Shown here: positions 7,395-14,633 of the stretch, one piece after another
Layout of the letters: every line of letters starts with the position of its first letter
Numbering within the stretch: the stretch's first letter is position 1
DNA from: a virus
Reading direction: 5' to 3' (one strand)
Length of the DNA: 64,000 nucleotides
Virus record (IMG/VR): IMGVR_UViG_3300025065_000001
Coordinates: 1 to 64,000 of that record
Made by a program: the position numbers and the translations under genes
Notes under the pieces: generated by a model
Seen by the model: only the letters and a program-made list of their open reading frames with translations
The model's database searches: none
Told to the model about the DNA's origin: nothing

Positions 7395-7628
7395 CTATTT
7401 TTTAGAATGAAAGCGCACTTCCACCAGCCGAAAATTACTTCTTCTGTCTAGAGTCTCTGCTTTGAGGGTCGCTACGGAGATCAAAAACAACGGCACACTG
7501 GCGTAACTTGATACCTCAATTAAGCCCAGGCCATCGGCACTCGTAATGAGTACCGTGAACCCAGCCACCAGCAACATAAAATGCACCATAAACGCAATAA
7601 ATAAAGCTATATCTGTACGTGTAATCAT
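7395..7628 (-). CDS. Small membrane protein, 77 aa
   Basis: Two predicted transmembrane helices: about residues 6-30 (IALFIAFMVHFMLLVAGF) and about 41-54 (SVPLFLISVATL), then a basic, polar tail (RRSNFRLVEVRFHSKK) that should face the cytoplasm, giving an N-in/C-in hairpin. The start sits in a one-base variant of the signal, TTGATGATG; I take the second ATG by analogy, though the first (7631) is equally possible. It overlaps the stop of the upstream gene. It could be a superinfection-exclusion or host-membrane protein, but this is only a guess from topology and early position. Confidence 0.65.
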   Translation of the reverse strand: MITRTDIALFIAFMVHFMLLVAGFTVLITSADGLGLIEVSSYASVPLFLISVATLKAETLDRRSNFRLVEVRFHSKK

Positions 7629-7630
7629 CA

Positions 7631-7948
7631 TCAATTTCCTAAAACGTGTGGGGGATACTTCCCGTTGGGGTTGAGGTTAGTATCATGGTAAATTTCCATA
7701 AACCTACGAACTTCTTCACACTCAGCAACACCTTCTTTATCGAGGTTATAAATCACAACTGTTCCTAGAACCTCAGCTATATCACTACCATAACGATTGG
7801 TATTTCTAATTAGACGACGCCAGAGAGAGATAATCTGGCGGGTAGTCCCTACAATGGTGGTTGTCTCTTGTTTAGTGCGTGCTTCATAGTCATTAATACG
7901 TATCTTCAACCAAGCCGCGTTTTTCTGCTTTGTCGTATCTATTTTCAT
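7631..7948 (-). CDS. Hypothetical protein, 105 aa
   Basis: Not recognised. Start ATG at 7948 with AAGGAT upstream; this is one of the few left-arm genes lacking the TTGACGAT motif. N-terminal 50 residues are Lys/Arg/Thr-rich and helical with an aromatic patch (SLWRRLIR); the remainder is mixed. It lies just downstream of hairpin copy 6 and is coupled to the membrane protein by overlap. Confidence 0.6.
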   Translation of the reverse strand: MKIDTTKQKNAAWLKIRINDYEARTKQETTTIVGTTRQIISLWRRLIRNTNRYGSDIAEVLGTVVIYNLDKEGVAECEEVRRFMEIYHDTNLNPNGKYPPHVLGN

Positions 7949-7967
7949 AATTTTAATCCTTCAAATC

Positions 7968-7986
7968 GGGGGAGAATGTTCCCCCC
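7968..7986 (-). repeat. GGGGG/CCCCC hairpin, copy 6
   Basis: GGGGGAGAATGTTCCCCCC in the 280-base spacer between the genes at 7948 and 8229. The same spacer contains a CTAG-rich tract (about 8062-8090) and an intrinsic terminator. Confidence 0.85.
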
Positions 7987-8146
7987 TAAAAATCGCCGCG
8001 ACAGTCACGGCCCTGTAGTTGCCCAAATTCCCTTCACGCGAATTGCTATCACAATCCACCAGCCTAGACCCTAGACACAAGAGCCTAGGCACTGGCACAC
8101 ACCACCAGCATAGGTAGGCACGCGCTTAATAGCCTCGTGAAAAATA

Positions 8147-8183
8147 AAAAACCGATTAGCACTAGCCGTGCTAATCGGTTTTT
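8147..8183 (-). terminator. Bidirectional intrinsic terminator
   Basis: A perfect 12-bp stem ACCGATTAGCAC / GTGCTAATCGGT with a 5-base loop, flanked by an A-run on the left and a T-run on the right, so it can terminate in both directions. It lies about 45 bases after the stop of the 238-aa gene and should end that leftward transcript. Confidence 0.85.
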
Positions 8184-8198
8184 CGTTTCTCGAATTGA

Positions 8199-8216
8199 GG
8201 GGGGAATGTTCCCCCC
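8199..8216 (-). repeat. GGGGG/CCCCC hairpin, copy 7
   Basis: GGGGGGAATGTTCCCCCC, 12 bases past the stop at 8229. A canonical terminator follows at 8147-8183, so this hairpin is probably not itself the terminator. Confidence 0.88.
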
Positions 8217-8228
8217 GTCCCGCTGGGC

Positions 8229-8945
8229 TTACTTGTTAAGTTGCTTTTCAAGATCCTTTTGAATCTCAAGCGATAGGGCAAGCATTGCTTTGCTAACCTT
8301 GGCGCGGTGTGCCTTAGGTAAACCGGCCGCGTCTAGCGCTTCAAGTTGGTTATTGATTAGCGCTTGAGTGTGATCCTCAAGCTTAGAAACAAGAGCCATT
8401 ACCGCGCTAGATACATTATCATCAGCAGCACGCTTTGCCGCGCCGCCTTCTTTATCCTTGCCCTTTACAGGCGTGCTTTTCGCGTCTTTGCTTGGCTTTT
8501 CTTCTTTCGCTTCTTTAGGCAAGTATTCACCTAAAAAGTTAAGCCATTCAACGCGCCCTTGAGGAGCACCGTTTTCGCCGTAAATATCCGCGTTTAATAC
8601 CTTGTCACCGATTTGCGCAAAGGTGCCATTTAACTCGATCGTTTTGATTGAGTCGAAAAACTTGGTTAGATATTGACGGTTATCATTTACGAATTTCACG
8701 TATGTTTTCCAGTAACCTTTTGCTTGGTTGTATAGGCGTGAGCTGTCGCGGTTGGCTTTTGTACGTTGGTTAGCTGGCACGCCGTACAAGTCACAACAAA
8801 GCGCGATGTTTGCACCTTGTTCCATGTTGTGTGCTACGGCATAGCACGCAATAGCCATTTTAACGGCTGGCACACGTAGATCATTCTTATCAGCAGTAAC
8901 AAGAGCAGAAGCAAAAACAGAAGCGTTAAAAGTGGTAGTAGTCAT
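8229..8945 (-). CDS. Hypothetical DNA-metabolism-like protein, 238 aa
   Basis: Not recognised. It stands alone as its own transcription unit, with a good promoter (9034-9063), the start motif and a strong terminator, suggesting high early expression. The N-terminal domain (about residues 1-135) is Ala-rich and mixed, with CYAVAHN and CCDLYGV segments; a Lys/Glu/Gly-rich linker (about 145-175) follows; the C-terminal 60 residues are helical and amphipathic, probably an oligomerisation helix pair. Domain-linker-helix layout recalls phage single-strand-binding or anti-host proteins, but no motif supports either. Confidence 0.7.
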   Translation of the reverse strand: MTTTTFNASVFASALVTADKNDLRVPAVKMAIACYAVAHNMEQGANIALCCDLYGVPANQRTKANRDSSRLYNQAKGYWKTYVKFVNDNRQYLTKFFDSIKTIELNGTFAQIGDKVLNADIYGENGAPQGRVEWLNFLGEYLPKEAKEEKPSKDAKSTPVKGKDKEGGAAKRAADDNVSSAVMALVSKLEDHTQALINNQLEALDAAGLPKAHRAKVSKAMLALSLEIQKDLEKQLNK

Positions 8946-8977
8946 AATCGTCAATCCTTAAAAGTTAATTTGTTGGT

Positions 8978-8994
8978 GGGGGAATGTTCCCCCC
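8978..8994 (-). repeat. GGGGG/CCCCC hairpin, copy 8
   Basis: GGGGGAATGTTCCCCCC near the promoter and start motif of the 238-aa gene; the rightmost member of the family and the only one not following a recognised gene. Confidence 0.85.
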
Positions 8995-9033
8995 TCGAAG
9001 TAAGTAATGCGCTACTTGCCTCGAGTTGCATTC

Positions 9034-9063
9034 ACTATATAAGGGGGGGTGGATTTTATGCAA
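9034..9063 (-). promoter_or_regulatory. Leftward promoter of the 238-aa gene
   Basis: Minus strand -35 TTGCAT (9063-9058), an 18-base spacer containing a C-run, and -10 TATAGT (9039-9034). Transcription would start near 9027, giving an 80-base leader that contains hairpin copy 8 and the start motif. Confidence 0.55.
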
Positions 9064-9268
9064 GAAAACGGGGTGATATAGTGGGGTGGCCCTCTCACTC
9101 CACCTGAAAAATTTTTGGAATTTTGGAAGGTTATAGATACTACCCTCGACCCTAAACCCGAGACCCAAGACCCAAGAACCTCAACCCCTTCACCCAAGAA
9201 ACTAGAAACTTTACCCAAGAACCTAGACCCAAAAGTAAACCTTAGGAACAAAAAGCGAGTAGTAAAAG

Positions 9269-9299
9269 AAAACCCCGAGGGTTGGGCCACTCGGGGTTT
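9269..9299 (-). terminator. GC-rich hairpin, probable terminator
   Basis: Stem AAACCCCGAG / CTCGGGGTTT around a 10-base loop, with a short run of A/T on both sides. It may end a transcript crossing the orphan TTGACGAT motif at 9388. The U-tract is short, so it could be a regulatory hairpin instead. Confidence 0.5.
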
Positions 9300-9387
9300 G
9301 AGACGTTCAACGTAATCAGAGGTCGTTGTTCGTAGGATAAGCTTGAAACTAGGTAGGCGGACGAGCACTAAAATTAGAACAGGCTTT

Positions 9388-9395
9388 ATCGTCAA
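9388..9395 (-). promoter_or_regulatory. Orphan TTGACGAT motif 1
   Basis: A full-length copy (AATTTGGAAATTGACGAT) with no plausible coding sequence after it; the next 90 bases leftward lead into the hairpin at 9269-9299. It shows that the motif can exist without a gene, as relic or as part of a small RNA. Confidence 0.7.
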
Positions 9396-9633
9396 TTTCC
9401 AAATTGTAGGGAGCGCTTGGGCTCCTGCGGTTGAAGCATTTAAGTTGTTTGCTGTCAACGCCAACTAAAGTATAAAAATCTCTACAGTTGGTCAAGTGAT
9501 GAAACCGGTGGCAAGCTTGATATTCTGTTACATAAGTGTTAAATGCGGACGGTTTTTAGTGTCGTATTTCTGAAATAAAAGACACAATAAAATTGTGTTT
9601 TTGTAGCTGGAAAAGTGAGTGACTTGAAAGCAC

Positions 9634-9658
9634 TTACACACATTGTCAATGTGTGTAA
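9634..9658. repeat. Palindrome TTACACACATT-GTC-AATGTGTGTAA
   Basis: Perfect 11-bp inverted repeat with a 3-base centre, about 60 bases beyond the 3' end of the primase/helicase gene. Its dyad form suits a dimeric DNA-binding protein or an origin-associated site. Confidence 0.7.
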
Positions 9659-9664
9659 ATTGAC

Positions 9665-9702
9665 GTAAAAAAGTCGAAAAAATTTTTAAAATTTTTTCGA
9701 CT
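9665..9702 (-). terminator. AT-rich terminator after the primase/helicase gene
   Basis: AGTCGAAAAAATTTT and AAATTTTTTCGACT arms form a 15-bp near-perfect stem; on the minus strand a T6 run follows. It should end the leftward primase transcript. Confidence 0.7.
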
Positions 9703-9720
9703 AAAGTTATGGCTGTTTGT

Positions 9721-12228
9721 TTATTGAACGTTTAATTGAATATCAAGTCCATAATACTGAATAACTAATCGGTTTTTTGAATCGCGTCCTACGACTTGGA
9801 GAAACTGATAAAGTGTACTTAGCTCTTTTGTCCGGCGATAGAATTCCCCTTCATCAACTACCGCGCCGTTTTTAAATTCCCTTACTGATGCGGCATAGAG
9901 CGTATATAAGTCTCTTCCTGATATTGAGGGTAGTGACTTTAGTTCTTCAATCAGTTCATCTTTTGGCAGGGATTTAAGCACCGCTATCATAGAATCATCA
10001 GATAATTCAATATACCCAGAGGCTTCAAAGAAGTAGCGAACGTTGTTGTTCATCTGCCCGAGCTGGCGCACGAGCTCATGGTGTGAGTCGGGTAGTGTGT
10101 AGTCGCGATTGTTTACCAGTCTCGGGTAAGCGCGTAAGGCCCACGAGATAATTTTGTCTTTTTCTTCGGCCACGATTTTATTACCGATATCCAGTTCTCG
10201 CTTTTCTGGCGGAATAGGTCTTTCGGTATTTAGTATCAACCAACGGCGGGTAAACCCTTCTGAGAAATCTTTAGTCTTCGGTAGATGGTTTGATGCAAAC
10301 CAGTGTGTGGCCATCGGCTGCAGGGTGTTATGTTGATTGATGTTTCGCTTAAGCGTTACTTCGTTCCCGTCAACAATATCCTTGAAGCGCTGGCTATTGA
10401 TAGCGTCGTTTTCCGATAGTTCGCCACACAGGTTTAGCAGTTTGTTTGAGAGTGCGGCCAGCGCGTCGTTATCTCCCCACTTGTTAGGTGGTAGGGAGAC
10501 GCGCTTTTGAGGTGGTACCAGACCGCGAATGATATTGAGTATCTGGCTTTTACCTGATTTTGGCGTGCCGTGAAGTAGGATGGCCCGTTGGAAAAGCGTG
10601 CCGGTATTGAAGAACGTTGCGGCCATCGCTTCTTGCAATGCCAGAATGTTATCGCTCTCTTCTTCGGTGGTCCAAATCTCCGTGATGAAGTTATAGAGCT
10701 TTTCTGGCGGGTAAACTTGGTGTGGGTTGAACGTGAATGGCAACGTATATGTTAACCCCATATCGGGGTCGTGCGGTAGCAACTGAAGTTGTGAGTTCAC
10801 GAACCCGTTATTGAAATTCACACCGACAGCATTGACGCGTCGAAGGGGCAGGGCCAGTTTGTTTTTGATAGCCGTAATAATCGTATTGGTGTTACGCGTA
10901 CCCTTGTCTGTGAAGTTCGACGGAAAGTAGGTGTTGATGATATGGCTTATCTCATGATCTTCTACCGGTTCCCAATGCGTGCCTACCCAGCGGCATAATC
11001 TCTGGGCGTCGATGGCCGAATCATAGCGATGCTCAGTTTGACTCGAGAGAAACTGTGTGACGATAGTAACGATGGCCGGAAGGTCTATCACGCCCCGCGC
11101 TTGCTTCCGTAGGTTTGCTATCTGACTATCCATCTTCGTCATGTTTAGCTTCATCCCAGACTGGCGCGAGATATATCGCTTGAGTTGGTCTACTTCAAGT
11201 TTGGTTACCGTGAATGAGCGTGCGATTTCTTCCATGGCCGACTGGCATGCACTCAACATTTGGGTTTCGTTACCAATAGCCTCTGACATTTTATCGTAAA
11301 CGTACTTTTGAAGGCCTTGATAGGTGTATTGCGCGTCCTTTGAGGTGAAGGGAATAGCGTATCTGTCCCTTAGATTAGAGCCAATATTGACGTCCCAGTG
11401 CGGAGGAAGGCGAAGGTTGTAGTACATCCGCACTTGGTGGATGAGTGAGTAGAAGGTCTGGAAATAGGCGTCTTTTTGATGATTTGGTGGTATTTCGACA
11501 AAATTTTGCGAAAAACTGTTATAAAGCGCGTCAATTTCTTGCAAAACGGGCAAAAGATACGTGTTTTGGTCGCAATTTAGTAAAAAATCGTAGCAAAAAT
11601 GCGTCAGATAAGAACGCATAGTTACGTCTAATTGACCTAAAGTGTGTAATTTTGTCCTTGCTTCATGCTGGTATTTCTCTTTCTGAAGCTCAACATCCGG
11701 CAAAATTTCCTGTAAGACGTCCATGATGTGGTGGGGTTCGAATACCGGTAGGTTATCTATGACGTCTTTGGTAGGTACCTGAGTCGGTGAGCTCAGTACC
11801 ACAAACGCGTCTTCCGCCAAGAATGAAAGTAACCGTCCCTCGAGGCCAGAGCCAAGAACCGCGAATGATTTTAATGATTCACTACAAGGCGAAGGTGCCG
11901 GTGCTTTAAAAATCATGTAGTGACTATTTGATTCAGAGACGAGCCAAAAGCTTGAAGGAAGCTTATGCGAAAGTGAAAGCTTTAAATCGGATTGTTTATG
12001 ATCGAGCCTTACCGCAACAAGACAATACTCACTCTCGTCTTTGAGGGCCTGACCTAAAGCCACGCCACAAAGCTTATCCGCATGTGTCGCTTGCCAATTC
12101 TTTTGGTGTAACTCCTGGGTGGCTTGCTGGATTTTGTCACTTGGGATAGCGGGGAGCTTTGAAGTTTTAAACAGCGGAATCGTTGGCACACCCACAGCAA
12201 ATAAGGCTTTCGATAATAAACTATACAT
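9721..12228 (-). CDS. Primase/SF3 helicase, P4-like (replication initiator)
   Basis: 835 aa. The C-terminal half is a superfamily 3 helicase of the phage P4/D5 type: Walker A HGTPKSGKS at about 550, Walker B-like LLNLCGELSE about 45 residues later, motif C HWFASNHLP, and an FTRRWLIL arginine-finger segment. The N-terminal 170 residues (VALGQAL, VAVRLD, FWLVSESNSHYMIF) resemble a prim-pol/AEP domain, more weakly. Such proteins form a hexameric ring that melts the origin and unwinds DNA. Start ATG at 12228 with AGGAG. It lies downstream of the 162-aa gene with 4 bases between them, so the two form an operon from the 12.75-kb divergent promoter. A second primase-helicase is at 52.4 kb. Confidence 0.9.
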   Translation of the reverse strand: MYSLLSKALFAVGVPTIPLFKTSKLPAIPSDKIQQATQELHQKNWQATHADKLCGVALGQALKDESEYCLVAVRLDHKQSDLKLSLSHKLPSSFWLVSESNSHYMIFKAPAPSPCSESLKSFAVLGSGLEGRLLSFLAEDAFVVLSSPTQVPTKDVIDNLPVFEPHHIMDVLQEILPDVELQKEKYQHEARTKLHTLGQLDVTMRSYLTHFCYDFLLNCDQNTYLLPVLQEIDALYNSFSQNFVEIPPNHQKDAYFQTFYSLIHQVRMYYNLRLPPHWDVNIGSNLRDRYAIPFTSKDAQYTYQGLQKYVYDKMSEAIGNETQMLSACQSAMEEIARSFTVTKLEVDQLKRYISRQSGMKLNMTKMDSQIANLRKQARGVIDLPAIVTIVTQFLSSQTEHRYDSAIDAQRLCRWVGTHWEPVEDHEISHIINTYFPSNFTDKGTRNTNTIITAIKNKLALPLRRVNAVGVNFNNGFVNSQLQLLPHDPDMGLTYTLPFTFNPHQVYPPEKLYNFITEIWTTEEESDNILALQEAMAATFFNTGTLFQRAILLHGTPKSGKSQILNIIRGLVPPQKRVSLPPNKWGDNDALAALSNKLLNLCGELSENDAINSQRFKDIVDGNEVTLKRNINQHNTLQPMATHWFASNHLPKTKDFSEGFTRRWLILNTERPIPPEKRELDIGNKIVAEEKDKIISWALRAYPRLVNNRDYTLPDSHHELVRQLGQMNNNVRYFFEASGYIELSDDSMIAVLKSLPKDELIEELKSLPSISGRDLYTLYAASVREFKNGAVVDEGEFYRRTKELSTLYQFLQVVGRDSKNRLVIQYYGLDIQLNVQ

Positions 12229-12232
12229 GCGG

Positions 12233-12721
12233 TTACTCCTGATTAAGTACGAGTTTCATTTCGTCGATAAACTCAGTTTTTTGCTGCGGTGTTAGATAGC
12301 GCTCCATGCTATCGAGGATAAACGTTTTGAATACACCAAATTGTTTTATACCTGAGGCCCGTTCTTGAACATCGAGGATTTTTTCCATCAGTGACACCAT
12401 GGTACGAAACGTACTGGTCATTTCGCTTGTGTCTCCGTGGTTGAGCGAGTTCTTGAAGGTTTTCATATCTCGATACAGTTGCAACGCTTCCGTCTCGAAA
12501 TCTGGAATAGAATCTAAATCCTCTAGTTCTGAGTCTGCAACGGTTATGCCAGCGTCGGTTTGAATGCTAAAAAGCGCAGTAAGGAATTCTATCTCGTTGG
12601 GCTCGTAAGGGCAGTCTTCATCGTCGAGGTAGGTTGGGTCATCTTGAATTAGTTTTTTCCACGTATTCAGCGTTGTGAAAAGGTTCGGGGTGAATTCAGG
12701 ATAGAACTTGGGTGTTTTCAT
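12233..12721 (-). CDS. Hypothetical protein, 162 aa (terminase small subunit possible)
   Basis: Not recognised with confidence. Acidic and almost all helix, with no obvious DNA-binding helix-turn-helix; the C-terminal 70 residues form amphipathic helices (VSLMEKILDVQER, DSMERYLTPQQK). It is transcribed divergently from the large terminase across a shared promoter region, and no other small terminase candidate is seen in the head block. By position it might be the small terminase subunit, or a replication accessory protein for the primase downstream. Starts at the ATG of the repeated signal. Confidence 0.6.
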   Translation of the reverse strand: MKTPKFYPEFTPNLFTTLNTWKKLIQDDPTYLDDEDCPYEPNEIEFLTALFSIQTDAGITVADSELEDLDSIPDFETEALQLYRDMKTFKNSLNHGDTSEMTSTFRTMVSLMEKILDVQERASGIKQFGVFKTFILDSMERYLTPQQKTEFIDEMKLVLNQE

Positions 12722-12833
12722 CGTCAATCTCCGCTTTATTATAGGTTAAATATCATACCGCAAGATTGCCTGTATAGTCAGTAAAGCGTAATCTATTCGG
12801 AAAATAGACTAATTGACGATAATTGAGGTAGCT
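12722..12833. promoter_or_regulatory. Divergent promoter region between replication and head genes
   Basis: Rightward: -35 TTGCCT (12766-12771), 17-base spacer, -10 TAATCT (12789-12794), with a TTGACGAT motif in the leader at 12814. Leftward: -10 TATGAT or TATAAT candidates around 12740-12760 with weak -35 boxes, and the motif at 12720. This is where transcription splits. Confidence 0.55.
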
Positions 12834-14615
12834 GTGGCTAATCAGTTTTTAATGGATTTGTACTCGACTGCAGAAGGCCGGTACAACAAAGATTCGAAAG
12901 ATATGACGCATGGGGATTGGATGTGTGCGAACACTTCACTTAACAAGCGACCTTTTAGTTTCGAGCGCTATCCCTTCCAAAAACAGATTGCCGATGATAT
13001 GCACCCCAGCCTCGATTGTATAAAGCCCTCTCAGGTTGGTCTTACCGAAATACAGATTCGTAAAGCGCTGGCGATATTAAGCCGAATCCCTAACACCTCT
13101 TTGATTTACACCATGCCGAATGAGCGGATGTTTAAGCGTATTTCAAAAGCGCGTATCCAACCGTTAATTAATTTTGATAAAGCTTTTAGGCAAGAGAGTG
13201 GGGACAAGACCAAACAGTCTATGGACCTAATGCGGATTGGTACCAGTTTCCTTTACGTTACCGGCTCTGCAGAGGCCGACGCCACGAGTATCAACGCGGA
13301 CTTTGTTTTTAACGATGAGATTGACTTAACAGACCCGTCAATGTTGTCACTCTTTAACTCTCGTCTACAAGGTTCCGATCACCGTGTTAACCAGCGTTTC
13401 AGTACCCCAACTTATGAAGGGGTAGGCGTAGACAGAGGATACCGAAGAAGTGACCAGCATGAGTACGTGATTAAGTGCCGTTGCTGCAACCATTACCAAA
13501 TACCAGTATTTAGCCGAGCGTTCGTAGAGGTAGATGGCCTACCAGATGATTTGGAAAAATTTGAAGATATCTCAGATAACCTTATCGACTCTGGCCAGCT
13601 CGATATTCAATCAGCACGCGTGGTTTGTGAAAAATGCCGGAAGCCCCTGAACCTTGCTGACTATGAAAACCGTGAATGGGTGGCAAAATACCCAAGTCGG
13701 GTGCTCAACCGAGGCTACCGTATCCGCACATTCTCTACCCACAGGCTAGACCCTCAGTATTGTTTCGCTCAGTTATTTGATTACAAATCGAATGATAACC
13801 TGAAGGGCTTTTACAACACGGTTAAGGGTGAGCCCTACAACAACGAAGACCAGAAGCTTTCGTTAAGCCAGATAAAACTAGCCATGGGGAGCCCAGCTAT
13901 CCCAGAGCCAAGACAAGGTGAACCACACTTCATTGGTATCGATATGGGGGTAACGTGCTACATCGTTGTAGGTTGTGGTACCGACCCTAGAAAGATGCGT
14001 ATTATCTTAGCTACATACTGTCATATAGACCAATTACGAGGGCTGGTTAATAAGCTAGATGAGCAATATCACTTTGTTGGGGGAGGCTTAGATAGGTACC
14101 CTTATACGCCGACCAGTAATGATATTCGTAACGGTAGCCTCGGGCGAATTATGCCAGTGCACTACACGAAAAGTAAGGAAGTCGCTGAAGAGAAGAATGC
14201 ACTTGGGGAAGTGGACTATATCAAGGTTAACCGTACCGATATGCTAGACCATGTGGCCACAGGTGTAAGAAACTTAACGTGGTCTATTGAAGGTTACACC
14301 AGCAACCAAGACAAAATAGAGTCTCATCTTCAGGATATGATCAGAGAAGAAGTCGAAGAGGAACAAGCCGTTTGGGTTAAGCTTTCGGGTAAAGACCACT
14401 TCTTCCACGCGATGGCCTACCTCGCCGCAGGGGTCTCTTATAAAATTATAAAAGACGGTCTTGAAGGCTGGGTGAATGTGAATACCGATTTCTCTAACGC
14501 TGGCCACGGCGGAGGTATCCTTCTAGGCCAACAAGATAATGATATCTTTGGCACAACCGACTTAATCGGTTATTCTTCCAGCAATAACCCGACAAAAATA
14601 ATTCGTCGGTACTAA
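12834..14615 (+). CDS. Terminase large subunit (GpA-like family)
   Basis: 593 aa; ATP-driven DNA packaging motor and headful/cos nuclease. A degenerate Walker A is at about 64-71 (KPSQVGLT), Walker B FVFNDE at about 157-162, a Cys4 zinc-knuckle region (CRCCNH...CEKC) at about 220-270, and the RNase H-like nuclease strand FIGIDMGVT at about 369-377. This order matches the lambda GpA-type terminases. The start is a GTG at 12834 with GAGG five bases upstream; a TTGACGAT motif lies 14 bases before the start, showing the motif is separable from the start codon. It is the first gene of the rightward late block. Confidence 0.93.
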   Translation: MANQFLMDLYSTAEGRYNKDSKDMTHGDWMCANTSLNKRPFSFERYPFQKQIADDMHPSLDCIKPSQVGLTEIQIRKALAILSRIPNTSLIYTMPNERMFKRISKARIQPLINFDKAFRQESGDKTKQSMDLMRIGTSFLYVTGSAEADATSINADFVFNDEIDLTDPSMLSLFNSRLQGSDHRVNQRFSTPTYEGVGVDRGYRRSDQHEYVIKCRCCNHYQIPVFSRAFVEVDGLPDDLEKFEDISDNLIDSGQLDIQSARVVCEKCRKPLNLADYENREWVAKYPSRVLNRGYRIRTFSTHRLDPQYCFAQLFDYKSNDNLKGFYNTVKGEPYNNEDQKLSLSQIKLAMGSPAIPEPRQGEPHFIGIDMGVTCYIVVGCGTDPRKMRIILATYCHIDQLRGLVNKLDEQYHFVGGGLDRYPYTPTSNDIRNGSLGRIMPVHYTKSKEVAEEKNALGEVDYIKVNRTDMLDHVATGVRNLTWSIEGYTSNQDKIESHLQDMIREEVEEEQAVWVKLSGKDHFFHAMAYLAAGVSYKIIKDGLEGWVNVNTDFSNAGHGGGILLGQQDNDIFGTTDLIGYSSSNNPTKIIRRY

Positions 14616-14633
14616 CAATTTGGGAAATTGACG

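Larger units (their letters stand above)
8946..9720. other. 775-base non-coding region with palindromes and a possible small RNA
   Basis: No convincing gene. From left to right: hairpin copy 8, a leftward promoter (9034-9063), a tract of degenerate ACCCAAGAACCTAGA units (about 9140-9235), a GC-rich hairpin (9269-9299), an orphan TTGACGAT motif (9388-9395), a hairpin ACACAATAAAATTGTGT (about 9581-9597), a perfect 11-bp-arm palindrome (9634-9658), and an AT-rich terminator (9665-9702). The spacing of orphan motif and hairpin would fit a short leftward non-coding transcript. Confidence 0.55.

Noticed and set aside
9012-9464. A 150-codon minus-strand frame
   Set aside because: It reads through a hairpin, a promoter and repeat tract, has no ribosome binding site and a low-complexity composition.
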